Positions 1 through 8,472 of a DNA stretch of 64,000 nucleotides are shown here, in pieces. Both the position numbers and the translations under genes were made by a program. The stretch's first letter is position 1. Each line of letters starts with the position of its first letter. The DNA is from Chitiniphilus eburneus (GTDB taxonomy: Bacteria; Pseudomonadota; Gammaproteobacteria; Burkholderiales; Chitinibacteraceae), in NCBI RefSeq assembly GCF_005048205.1, contig NZ_SUMF01000002.1:428873-492872 (forward strand), read 5' to 3'. Under the pieces are notes generated by a model, which was given only the letters and a program-made list of their open reading frames with translations, made no database searches and had not been told where the DNA came from.

Positions 1-832
1 CATCGATAACCGAAATCCCGGCGCCACGCTGGAGTTTTATTGGCGGATCAAGCAGGGTGAAACCACCTTCGAATCGGCGCCGTTGTCGGTGGAGGAAATC
101 CGCTCGCTCTTCCTGGAGCGGCTGGTGGTCGAATACGACTACATCTTCTGCCTGACCGTGATGGCCAGCCGCAGCCGCATTCACGAATATGCCACCCAGG
201 CGTCGTTCGGCATCCTCAACAGCTACAAGCCCGTGCGCGAGGCCGCTGGTGTCGGCGGCCCGTTTTCGCTGCGGGTGTTCGATACCGGTACGCTGTTCCC
301 CGGTCAGGGGTTGATCGTGGCGGAGGTGGCGCGGCTGGTGCGCGAGGAGCGTTCCACGCTGGAGATCATCCGTCATATCGAGATGCTGCAACGGCTGACC
401 CAGGCGTTCCTGATCCCGGAAAACCTGGATCAGTTGCGGCGCCAGGCGCGCAGCAAGGGCGACAAGAGCGTGGGGCTGGCATCCTACCTGCTTGGTAGCG
501 CGCTCGATATCAAACCCATCATCCGGGGGTTCCAGGGGCAGACCGAGCCGGTGGGCAGGGTGCGGGGCTTCGAGAGCGGCGCCGAGCGCCTGTTCGCCGC
601 CGCCTGCCAGCAGATCGAGGCCGGCCTGATGGCGCCGACCATTTGTATCAGCTACGGCGGTGAGATCGACCGCATCACGACGTTGCCGGGCTGGAATGCC
701 CTGGTCGAACTGGCGCGGGAACGTGGTGTGACCATCCACGTGGCGGAGATGAGCGCCACGGCGGCCGTCAATATCGGGGTGGACGGGCTGGCGCTGGCCT
801 TTGCCAGCACGCGGGAAGCGCGCTTCGACTGA
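1..832 (+). CDS. DegV family fatty-acid-binding protein, 5' end missing
   Basis: The reading frame is open from base 2, so the gene starts upstream of the window and about 276 C-terminal residues are present. Visible stretches such as EYDYIFCLTVMASRS and ATQASFGILNSYKPVR are typical of the EDD/DegV fold, which binds a fatty-acyl chain; in Firmicutes FakB paralogues present fatty acids to a kinase. The role in Proteobacteria is not established. An in-frame TTG at 83 is not a credible start because the same frame upstream reads as good DegV sequence. The stop is TGA at 830-832. Family call is confident; function is inferred from the family only. Confidence 0.85.
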   Translation, partial: IDNRNPGATLEFYWRIKQGETTFESAPLSVEEIRSLFLERLVVEYDYIFCLTVMASRSRIHEYATQASFGILNSYKPVREAAGVGGPFSLRVFDTGTLFPGQGLIVAEVARLVREERSTLEIIRHIEMLQRLTQAFLIPENLDQLRRQARSKGDKSVGLASYLLGSALDIKPIIRGFQGQTEPVGRVRGFESGAERLFAAACQQIEAGLMAPTICISYGGEIDRITTLPGWNALVELARERGVTIHVAEMSATAAVNIGVDGLALAFASTREARFD

Positions 833-1204
833 ATGCGGTGAACAACGCCAGTGCCGCCGTGCGGGCACGTCGTATGGAACACCCACCACCAGTCCGGGGT
901 TCGCCCGGTTTCCTTCGGCCGCAGGCAACACAAGGTCTGCAATACCTGGCGTGGCATTCCCGCGCGGGGTAACGAGGGCTTGCTGAGCAGCGCCAGTTGC
1001 CGGCAAGAAAAGGCCGGCATTCACCGGCGGGATGAAGTGGTTCACGCCTTGCAGTATTTGTGCCGCCGCGTTCCGGGTATCCCCTGAGCGGGCTTTCTGC
1101 TGAACAGATCAGGCGTGAACGATGGAAGGGTGGGCCATCCAATGCCGGTCGGATCGGGTACGGGGGATACCTTCACTTTCCAGCCGGATGGCCCGGTGAA
1201 CTGG
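833..1204. other. Intergenic, no gene seen
   Basis: About 370 bases between the DegV stop and the stop of the convergent chemoreceptor gene. Short open frames exist on both strands but none looks like protein. A short inverted repeat (GCCGG...CCGGC) lies near 1000-1016, without a T-run on either side. I see no convincing terminator, RNA or promoter. Confidence 0.5.
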
Positions 1205-2899
1205 TCAGGCTGCGTTCAATGCGGTATCCCCGATCTTGAACTGGGCGATCTGCGTGCTGGTTCTTTCGGCGGAGGAAGCCATCGACTGCGCGTTTTCCGA
1301 GGTGACCTGCGAGGCGGCGTGGCCTTCTTCGGTCATCTGGGCCACTGTTTCCACGTGACGGGCGATGTCCTGGCTGGCTGCGCTCTGTTCGCGCAACGCA
1401 CCGGAGATATCGCCGATGGAATCGGACACCCGCGATGCCAGATGTTCGATGCGCCCGATGCATTCGCCCACCTGCTCCGCCAGTTGCTGACCCTGATTGG
1501 CTTCCTCGGCCACCTGCTGCATCTCCTGCACGGCGCCGTTGCTGCTTTGCTGGATGCGCGTCACCATGCCGGAAATTTCCAGCGACGAATTCGCGGTGCG
1601 CTCGGCCAGCTTGCGGATCTCGTCCGCCACCACCGCGAAGCCGCGCCCTTGCTCCCCGGCCCGCGCCGCTTCGATGGCCGCGTTCAGCGCCAGCAGATTG
1701 GTCTGCTCCGCCACTTCCTTGATCGTGGCGACGATGGAGGAGATCTTCTGCGACTCTTCGCCCAACTGGCCGATGGTGTGCGCGGCGGCGTTCACGGTAC
1801 TGGCGATCTGCCGCATGCGGGCCACGGAATCGTTGATGATGGTGGCACTGGATACCGATTCGTCGCGCGCGGCGTTGGCGACGTTCAGCGCGTCGGCGGC
1901 GCTCTGATTGATATGGGATACGCTCACAGTGAGTTCTTCCACCGCCGCGGCCATGGCCGAGGCGGATTGGCTCTGCCTGGCCGAACTGACCGCCACCTGC
2001 TCCGATGCGGTTGCTACGGTGCGGATGGCATCGCGTGATTCGTCGGTGCCCTGGCGGATCAACTGCAATGCGCGTTGCATCCGGCCCAGCAGGCTGTTGA
2101 ACGCGGTGACGGTCTCGGCGATCTCGTCGTGGCCCACCACCGGGGCGCGCAAGGTGAAGTCGCTGTGCTGTTCGACGTCCATTGCGACAGTGCGCACGCT
2201 GTTCACGCCGCGCATGATGACGCGATAGGTGATAAAGCCGAAAAAGGACAAACCAGCCAGTAAAACCGCCCCGAGACCGATCAGGATGGTGATCAGTTCT
2301 TTCTGTTGCGACAGTGCGTACGCGACTTCTCTTTTTGAATCATCGGCATTGAATTGGACCATACGGTCAATGACCGGACGAAGCTCCAGGTAGATATCGT
2401 TTTGGGCGCCGGAAGTGGATTCATACTCCACGAACAATTGTTCAATGTCCTCGCGGTAAGGGTTTTGTTTTAGCGCATTGAGAATGGAAAGGTTGCGGCT
2501 TTTATAAATGGACTGCCACCGATCGACTATTTGTTTCAACTGGTTGAAGCTGGCGATATCTTCGGTGTCTTGAGGCAAAAGCAGCGACTCGTAAACTTTC
2601 ATGTTTTCGTCGAGCTTGACCGTGGCGCGGTCGATCACCTCGCCGATTTCCGTCAGTTTCTTCTGACGCTCATCCGGCGCGCTGTAACGAACCAGGCTGA
2701 GTTCCCAGTCCGCGCGAGTCAAATTGGTTCTCGCCTGATCAATATTCAAAATCGCCGCTGTGGCTGGTAGCTTGTTTTCGCCAACTTCACGCATTGCTGA
2801 CTCTGCGCGTGAGGATGAAAGCAAGAGCGCACCAATGGATAAGCAGAACAAAGATACGAAGGCAACGATCAATAGCGTAAGCCGCTGCTGAATTTTCAC
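1205..2899 (-). CDS. Methyl-accepting chemotaxis protein
   Basis: A transmembrane chemoreceptor of about 564 residues. It has an N-terminal membrane segment (about residues 9-28), a periplasmic helical sensor of the 4HB/Tar type (about 30-180), a second membrane segment near 190-212, a HAMP region, and a cytoplasmic signalling domain with the conserved hairpin tip ([35 protein letters not shown]) that contacts CheA/CheW. GTG at 2899 is chosen because AAGGGAG sits 7-10 bases upstream; an ATG at 2926 lacks a ribosome site. The gene is divergent from the LysR gene at 3060. The ligand cannot be read from the sequence. The 5' third is AT-richer than the signalling domain. Confidence 0.95.
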   Translation of the reverse strand: MKIQQRLTLLIVAFVSLFCLSIGALLLSSSRAESAMREVGENKLPATAAILNIDQARTNLTRADWELSLVRYSAPDERQKKLTEIGEVIDRATVKLDENMKVYESLLLPQDTEDIASFNQLKQIVDRWQSIYKSRNLSILNALKQNPYREDIEQLFVEYESTSGAQNDIYLELRPVIDRMVQFNADDSKREVAYALSQQKELITILIGLGAVLLAGLSFFGFITYRVIMRGVNSVRTVAMDVEQHSDFTLRAPVVGHDEIAETVTAFNSLLGRMQRALQLIRQGTDESRDAIRTVATASEQVAVSSARQSQSASAMAAAVEELTVSVSHINQSAADALNVANAARDESVSSATIINDSVARMRQIASTVNAAAHTIGQLGEESQKISSIVATIKEVAEQTNLLALNAAIEAARAGEQGRGFAVVADEIRKLAERTANSSLEISGMVTRIQQSSNGAVQEMQQVAEEANQGQQLAEQVGECIGRIEHLASRVSDSIGDISGALREQSAASQDIARHVETVAQMTEEGHAASQVTSENAQSMASSAERTSTQIAQFKIGDTALNAA

Positions 2900-3001
2900 G
2901 ATTACTCCCTTGAGTCCGGGGGACACCCATTTGAGGCAATGAACGATCGCCTTTAGGATATGTCCAGGAAGTAAATATTAAAAAGCATTCTAAAGGTGGT
3001 C

Positions 3002-3022
3002 GTGACAACTTTTGGTTGTCAC
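3002..3022. promoter_or_regulatory. Perfect 8-bp inverted repeat, candidate LysR operator
   Basis: GTGACAAC-(5)-GTTGTCAC lies 38 bases before the LysR start, in the 160-base gap between the divergent chemoreceptor and regulator genes. A second, longer-spaced repeat (CCTTTAG at 2950, CTAAAGG at 2990) frames the AT-rich middle. LysR regulators usually bind dyads in such divergent gaps and repress themselves; assignment here is inference. Confidence 0.45.
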
Positions 3023-3059
3023 CCTTATTTCAGAGCAGAGAGAAATTGGGAACAATCCT

Positions 3060-3950
3060 ATGAAGATTCATCAATTAATTGCACTCTCCACCATATCCAA
3101 GGTGAGTAGTATTCGCGCCGCCGCGCGTACCTTGGGTCTATCCCAACCCGCCGTCACCAAAGCCGTGCGCGAACTGGAATCGTCGCTGGGGCATTCGCTG
3201 CTGGAACGTAGTCATCGTGGCTCGCAACTGACCGAGGCCGGCAGGCTGGTCGCGCAGCGCGCCGGCTACATCGTGGCCGAGTTGCAGTCGCTGGAAGTGG
3301 AGGTGGCGCAGCTCTATTCGGGCAGCCTTCCCCGCGTGGCAGTGGGCATGGCGCCCTACGTGACGCGCGGGCTGTTTCCGCAGGTGGTCGAGCGGCTGCA
3401 TGCGCGCTATCCGGAAGCGTCCATCGTCGCCAACGAAGGGTTGCTGCACGACAGCCTGCGCCAACTGCGCGAAGGCGAAATCGACTTCTGCATCAATGGC
3501 TTGATCAATCTGGAGCAAGGCAGCGAGTTCGAGCTGGAGCCGATGTTCCAGATCCCCTGGCAGGTCGTGGCGCGGCGTGACCACCCGGGTGTTCAGGAGA
3601 CCTCTCTGGAAGGCTTGCGCCAGTACAACTGGACGGCCGCGGGTGGCTGTGGGGATTCGGCCGCGTTGCTGGAAACCGCATTCGGCTCGACGCAGCAATC
3701 CCCGCCTGAGCATGTCGTGCACTGCGTCAGCTATGGCGCGGCCAAGGGATTGATTCTGCACGCAAATTATCTGTGCCTGCTGCCTTGCCGGGATGATACG
3801 GATTTGCATCCGGAGATGTGCGTGATTCCCGTCATCGAGCCGTTGCCCAAGCTTCAGTTCGCCATGATTTCCCTCTCTGGCCGCCCCCGTACGCCTTTCA
3901 TGGCCGAGGCCATGCAGGAGTTCAGGCTCGAGTGCAGGCGGTTTGGCTAA
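3060..3950 (+). CDS. LysR-family transcriptional regulator
   Basis: The protein has 296 residues: an N-terminal winged helix-turn-helix (about 1-60; SIRAAARTLGLSQPAVTKAV is the recognition region) and a C-terminal LysR substrate-binding domain (about 90-290). Length is normal for the family. ATG at 3060 aligns the HTH at its usual place; the open frame extends 16 codons upstream without a better site, and the Shine-Dalgarno is weak (TTGGGA). The nearest target candidates are itself and the divergent chemoreceptor gene. The co-inducer is unknown. Confidence 0.92.
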   Translation: MKIHQLIALSTISKVSSIRAAARTLGLSQPAVTKAVRELESSLGHSLLERSHRGSQLTEAGRLVAQRAGYIVAELQSLEVEVAQLYSGSLPRVAVGMAPYVTRGLFPQVVERLHARYPEASIVANEGLLHDSLRQLREGEIDFCINGLINLEQGSEFELEPMFQIPWQVVARRDHPGVQETSLEGLRQYNWTAAGGCGDSAALLETAFGSTQQSPPEHVVHCVSYGAAKGLILHANYLCLLPCRDDTDLHPEMCVIPVIEPLPKLQFAMISLSGRPRTPFMAEAMQEFRLECRRFG

Positions 3951-4389
3951 GCATGCCCCATATCAGTCACCAGACCGTTTACCCATGCTCCTCCGCGGCT
4001 GCCCAGCCGCCGCCCGGGGGCACCCCCCGTTGAAACGTTCTTCATGATTTCCGCTGTGTCGGCACATTCTCTGTGGGTCTGTTGTTCTGCTTCTTCCCTT
4101 TCTCTTTGGGCGTGCCGCCCATCGCTTGTATCCGCCCGATCCCTCCCCCATTCTCCAAGTGTCAGGGCGAGCCCTAATGAAACTCCTGTTTATCACTGGG
4201 TCTCGCTAATTGCCTTCGAACGCGTGGAAACCAGCCTTCGAACACCCGCTTTTTTTTCCAGCATGTGACATTTTTCGTGCGCAAAAGCGAGTGATCTGCG
4301 CCATGCTTGGGGCAATTCTGGCCCTTCATCGGTAGGGCCATCCCTCACGCTCCGAGGGCATCCTCTTCTCGATCATTGGAGCAATACCC
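3951..4389. other. Intergenic, 439 bases, no gene seen
   Basis: This stretch is pyrimidine-rich and lower in GC than its flanks. It contains a direct repeat CCTTCGAAC (near 4210 and 4233), an eight-T run near 4251-4258, and the ribosome site (GGAG) of ndh at its end. Open frames here show no protein-like features. It presumably holds the ndh promoter, but I cannot place -10/-35 boxes with confidence. Confidence 0.4.
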
Positions 4390-5706
4390 ATGACTGCATC
4401 CAACGCAACGGAACCGCATCGCATCGTGATCGTCGGTGGTGGCGCCGGAGGCATCGAGCTGGCAACCGGCCTGGGCCGCTCGCTGGGGCGCACACACCGG
4501 GCCGAGGTGATCCTGGTCGATGGCGCATCCACCCATATCTGGAAGCCGTTGCTGCACGAAGTGGCGACCGGCGCGCTCAATACCGGCGAAGACGAGGTGA
4601 ACTACTTCGCACATGCCTGGCGCAACGGCTATCGCTTCGAATATGGCTGGATGACGGGCCTGGACCGCGAACACAAGCAGATCGTGCTGGCCGAGGTCCG
4701 CGATGAGGACGGCACGGTGATGACCGAGCCCCGCACATTGCGCTATGACACGCTGGTGATCGCAGTGGGGGCGGTTGCCAACGACTTCGGCACCCCCGGC
4801 GCGGCCGAGCACTGCATGTTCCTGAACACCCCCACTGACGCCGAGCGTCTGCGCAAGCGCATCCTGGCGCTGACCTTTGCCGCCAGCGCGCATGCCAACC
4901 CCGCCACGCCGCTGCGTATCGCCATCATTGGGGCCGGCCCCACGGGGGTGGAGCTGGCGGCGGAAATCCACCACACCATCTGCGAGCTGCACCACTACGG
5001 TTCCAACTTCACACCGGCACAACTGGAGATCACGCTGATCGAAGCGGGCGATCGCATCCTGGGCGCCGCCCCGCCGGCACTGGCCGACTACGCGCGCGCC
5101 GAACTGGAAAAGCGGCGTATCCAGGTGTTCACGCACCGGCGTGTGGCCGAGGTCCAGCCGGGCAACGTGGTGCTGGCCGACGGTACGGTGCTGGCGGTCG
5201 ACGTGGCGGTGTGGGCGGCGGGTGTGAAAGCATCGCCCTGGTTGGCCGAGCTGGGGCTGGCCGTCAACCGGCAGAACCAGATTGAAGTAACCACCACCTT
5301 GCAGACGCTGACCGACCCTGATGTGTTTGCGATGGGCGATTGCTCCAGTGCGCCTGATGGCGAGGGGGGTAAACCGTTGTCGGCTACGGCGCAGGTGGCG
5401 CACCAGGAAGCCGAATGGCTGACCAAGGCATTGGGCGACAAACTGGCCGGCCGCGCCGTCAAGCCATTCGAGTTCAGGCCGCAGGGCATCATGGTGTCGT
5501 TGGGCAAGCACACCGCCGTCGGCAGCCTGGCTGCCATTGTCGGCCCCAAGCGCAACTACTACGTGGAAGGGCGCGGCGCCAAGCTGATCTATGCGTCGCT
5601 GTACCGCATCCATCAGGCATCGGTGCACGGCTGGGTGCTGACGGCATTGCTCTGGATGGGCGACAAGCTGCGGCGGGTGGCGCGGCCGGCGATCAAGCTA
5701 CATTGA
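4390..5706 (+). CDS. ndh: Type II NADH:quinone dehydrogenase
   Basis: A single-subunit, non-proton-pumping FAD enzyme that passes electrons from NADH to quinone at the cytoplasmic membrane face. The 438-residue length is usual. Residues about 12-30 form the FAD-binding dinucleotide fold (IVIVGGGAGGIELATGLG). A second fold for NADH lies at about 175-195 (IAIIGAGPTGVELAAEI), and the conserved VFAMGDCS segment for FAD follows near 315. The C-terminal part is the membrane-anchoring region. GGAG lies 9 bases before the ATG. The gene stands alone, between a LysR regulator and a convergent acetyltransferase gene. Confidence 0.95.
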   Translation: MTASNATEPHRIVIVGGGAGGIELATGLGRSLGRTHRAEVILVDGASTHIWKPLLHEVATGALNTGEDEVNYFAHAWRNGYRFEYGWMTGLDREHKQIVLAEVRDEDGTVMTEPRTLRYDTLVIAVGAVANDFGTPGAAEHCMFLNTPTDAERLRKRILALTFAASAHANPATPLRIAIIGAGPTGVELAAEIHHTICELHHYGSNFTPAQLEITLIEAGDRILGAAPPALADYARAELEKRRIQVFTHRRVAEVQPGNVVLADGTVLAVDVAVWAAGVKASPWLAELGLAVNRQNQIEVTTTLQTLTDPDVFAMGDCSSAPDGEGGKPLSATAQVAHQEAEWLTKALGDKLAGRAVKPFEFRPQGIMVSLGKHTAVGSLAAIVGPKRNYYVEGRGAKLIYASLYRIHQASVHGWVLTALLWMGDKLRRVARPAIKLH

Positions 5707-6102
5707 ACCGGGTTTTGGGGTTGGCTTGGGTTGTTGGGTAGAGGGCGGCAAGCGCCCGGCTCCGCCGGGCGCGACGTTATCCGGGTATGCGGGCACCGGT
5801 TCAATCCTGATTGATCCCACTCCCCCCCACCCTCGCCGTCGCGAGGGAGCCTCGCTGCGCTCGTTCGCTGTACTGAGCTATCTGTGCTGCGTTGAACCGG
5901 GTTTCTGGTTTTGTTTGGGCTGCTGAAGGGTGCAGGCAAAAGGCAAAGCTGGAGGCTCGTCATGGGTGATCTGTCGGGACCGGCTCGAACCTGATGGGTT
6001 GCTCTCCCACTTGGCCATCGCTTGCCAGGTGTTATCCGGCATTGCTGGATGGGCTGGCAGTCAGGTTGTACGAAGTTGAAATCCCCATCCTGCCAGTGGG
6101 GT
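5707..6102. other. Convergent intergenic region with repeats
   Basis: About 395 bases separate the stops of ndh and the acetyltransferase gene. It contains an inverted copy of the REP-like element (5816-5863) and two imperfect copies of a motif beginning TTGAACCGGGTTT (at 5703 and 5891). A CACCGGTTCAATCCTGAT-like segment near 5791 is echoed near 5979. No gene or clear U-run terminator is seen. Confidence 0.5.
5816..5863 (-). repeat. REP-like element, inverted solitary copy
   Basis: The reverse complement of this stretch closely matches the core of the ~168-bp units at 43914-44399 (gagcgcagcgaggctccctc, then gcgacggcgaggg and a G-run before agtgg). The centre folds as CCCTCGC-(4)-GCGAGGG (5830-5847). 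It sits between two converging genes, typical of bacterial REP sequences. Homology is read directly; family name is unknown. Confidence 0.7.
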
Positions 6103-7245
6103 TCAATCGCCGTTCTGCTCCAGGCGGAACGGGAGGTGGGCTTCCAGTTCGTCGCGGTAGGCGTTGACGAGGCGTCGTTCGCGGTCGAGGAAGCGGTCCA
6201 CGGCATCGGCGAAGGCGGGGTGGGCCAGCCAGTGGGCCGAATGGGTCATGACCGGGCTGAAGCCGCGCGCCAGTTTGTGTTCGCCCTGCGCGCCACCTTC
6301 GACCACCGATAGCCCTGTGGCCAGCGCGTGTTCGATGCCCTGGTAGTAGCACAATTCGAAATGCAGGCCCGGCACCCAGCCGGCGGCATCCCATTGCGCA
6401 CCCCAGTATCGGCCATACAGCCGCGCTGGCCCGACCAGATTGAGCGCCGCGGCGATGGGTGCGTCGTCGCGGTAGGCCAGCGCCATCATCCACGCCTCGG
6501 GCTGCGCGGCATGCGCGCGCAGGAAGAAGTCCAGGTTCAGGTAGGGAGTGGAGCGGTGTTCGCGGTAGGTGCTGTCGTAGCAGCGCAGGAAGAACGCCCA
6601 GTCCCCGGCGTCGATCGCGTGCCCGGCCTTGCGCTCGATCCGGACCCCGGCTTCGCCGATCTTGCGTCGTTCCTGGCGTATCTTGCGACGTTTGTCGCGC
6701 GACAGGCTGGCGAGAAAGTCGTCGAAATCCTGCCAACCCGCCTGCCGTTGCCAGTGGAATTGCACTTGCTCGCGCCGGATCAGGCCGACTGCGTCGCAGG
6801 CCGCAAGGTCGGCGTCGTCGCCGAACAGCAGGTGCAGCGATGACATGTCCAGTTGCGCCGCGCGATCCAGCGCGCCCCGGATCAGTGCCTGCCGGTCGGC
6901 ATCGGTGCGTGCCAGCAGGCGCGGGCCGGGCAGGGGGGTGAATGGAATGGCGCCGAGCAGCTTGGGGTAGTACGACAGGCCGTGTTCGGCATAGGCACGG
7001 GCCCAGGCCCAGTCGAAAACGTATTCGCCGTAGGAGTGTTGTTTGGCGTACAGCGGCATTGCGCCGCACAGCACGCCGTCGCGCCACAGCGCAAGATGGC
7101 ATGGCGTCCAGCCACTGTCGCCACCGACGCAGCCGCTTTGTTCCAGCGCATCCAGGAAAGCATGGCGCAGCATGGGTTGTTCGCCGGCCAGGGCATCCCA
7201 GGCGGTGGCAGGTAGTTCGGCAATGGTGGGGTGCAGGCTGATCAT
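6103..7245 (-). CDS. FemAB/GNAT-like acyltransferase (DUF482 family)
   Basis: A 380-residue protein of the peptidogalycan-biosynthesis/DUF482 group, whose members have a double GNAT fold like FemAB peptidyltransferases. Conserved-looking parts include LWRDGVLCGAMPLYAK, the aromatic block EYVFDWAWARAYAEHGLSYYPK and, in the second half, AAALNLVGPARLYGRYWG. Its true acceptor is unknown in characterised bacteria. It is predicted cytosolic, with no signal peptide. It is convergent with ndh; its start faces the oxidoreductase gene at 7352 across about 106 bases that must hold both promoters. Confidence 0.85.
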   Translation of the reverse strand: MISLHPTIAELPATAWDALAGEQPMLRHAFLDALEQSGCVGGDSGWTPCHLALWRDGVLCGAMPLYAKQHSYGEYVFDWAWARAYAEHGLSYYPKLLGAIPFTPLPGPRLLARTDADRQALIRGALDRAAQLDMSSLHLLFGDDADLAACDAVGLIRREQVQFHWQRQAGWQDFDDFLASLSRDKRRKIRQERRKIGEAGVRIERKAGHAIDAGDWAFFLRCYDSTYREHRSTPYLNLDFFLRAHAAQPEAWMMALAYRDDAPIAAALNLVGPARLYGRYWGAQWDAAGWVPGLHFELCYYQGIEHALATGLSVVEGGAQGEHKLARGFSPVMTHSAHWLAHPAFADAVDRFLDRERRLVNAYRDELEAHLPFRLEQNGD

Positions 7246-7351
7246 GGGTATCGGATCGGGTGATAACGAACACTCGCTTGGTGATATGCCCTAGCGACGA
7301 GTGGCGAGCACGGTTATAACATCCGCCTATCGAAGTTGGAGAGTTCGCAGC

Positions 7352-8389
7352 ATGTCCAGTCCCCTGCGCGTGGGCCTGATCGGCTATGGCTATGCCGGCA
7401 AGACGTTCCACGCCCCCCTGATCAATGCCACGCCCGATCTGTCACTGGTGGCGGTGGCCAGTTCCCGCCCGGCCGATGTTATCGCCGACTGGCCCGAGAT
7501 GGCGGTCAAGACCGATCCCGCCGCACTGATCACCCGGCCCGATATCGATCTGGTGGTGATCGCCACCCCCAACGATACCCATGCGCCGCTGGCACGCGCC
7601 GCGCTGGCCGCCGGCAAGCATGTGGTGGTGGATAAACCATTCACGCTGGACGTGGCCGAGGCCGAGGGGCTGGTCGACGCCGCGCGCGAGGCGGATCGCC
7701 TGCTTTCGGTGTTCCACAACCGCCGCTGGGATGCCGATTTCCTGGCGTTGCGCCGATTGATCGACGACGGCGTGCTGGGGCGCGTGACGGAATTCCAGAG
7801 CCGGTTCGATCGCTATCGCCCTGTGGTGCGGCGACGCTGGCGCGAGGGCGACGGCCCGGGCGCCGGCCTCTGGTTCGACCTGGGGCCGCACCTGGTGGAT
7901 CAGGCGCTGGCGCTGTTCGGCATGCCGACGGCGGTCAGCGCCAATATGGTGGTCCGCCGCGATGGCGGCATGGCGGTGGACGATGCGCTGGTGGTGTTGC
8001 ACTACCCGACGCTGCGTGCCGTTCTCGCCGCCAGCATGCTGGTTTCCGGTGGTACACCGCGCTTCCTGGTGCATGGCACCCAGGCCAGCTTCGAAAAGCA
8101 CGGCCTCGATGAGCAGGAGAATCAGCTCAAGGCCGGCCTGACCCCTGCGGATCGGAATTGGGGTATCGATCCGCTGCCCGGCACCTTGCACCGCTGGGTG
8201 AACGATCGCCCGGAATCCGAATCGGTGCCGATGCCGCGCGGTGACTATCCCGCCTTCTATGCCGCGATGGCGGCGGCCATTCGCGGCCACGGGCCGAATC
8301 CCGTGCCCGCGCAGGAAGCGGTGGCCGTGATGCGCGTGCTCGAAGCGGCCATTCTCAGTGCGGAGCACAACGAGCTGATCCAGTTGTGA
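7352..8389 (+). CDS. Gfo/Idh/MocA-family oxidoreductase
   Basis: A 345-residue NAD(P)-dependent dehydrogenase. It begins with a Rossmann fold (VGLIGYGYAGKTFHAPLI, residues about 6-23) and the family motif VVVDKPFTLDVAEAE near 90, in which Lys is catalytic in relatives. The C-terminal half is the Gfo/Idh substrate domain. The order of motifs is closest to the YdgJ/IolW subgroup, some of which reduce inosose or sugar-derived ketones; the substrate here is unknown. ATG at 7352 has GGAG about 10 bases upstream; the frame is open for 17 earlier codons without a better site. Confidence 0.9.
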   Translation: MSSPLRVGLIGYGYAGKTFHAPLINATPDLSLVAVASSRPADVIADWPEMAVKTDPAALITRPDIDLVVIATPNDTHAPLARAALAAGKHVVVDKPFTLDVAEAEGLVDAAREADRLLSVFHNRRWDADFLALRRLIDDGVLGRVTEFQSRFDRYRPVVRRRWREGDGPGAGLWFDLGPHLVDQALALFGMPTAVSANMVVRRDGGMAVDDALVVLHYPTLRAVLAASMLVSGGTPRFLVHGTQASFEKHGLDEQENQLKAGLTPADRNWGIDPLPGTLHRWVNDRPESESVPMPRGDYPAFYAAMAAAIRGHGPNPVPAQEAVAVMRVLEAAILSAEHNELIQL

Positions 8390-8472
8390 TGCGGGAGGGC
8401 GGTGTGCTGGCCGCACCGCCGCGGGGCGTGTTCTAGACTTTCCGGTATCTGGAACCGCCGACTGGATTCTCC

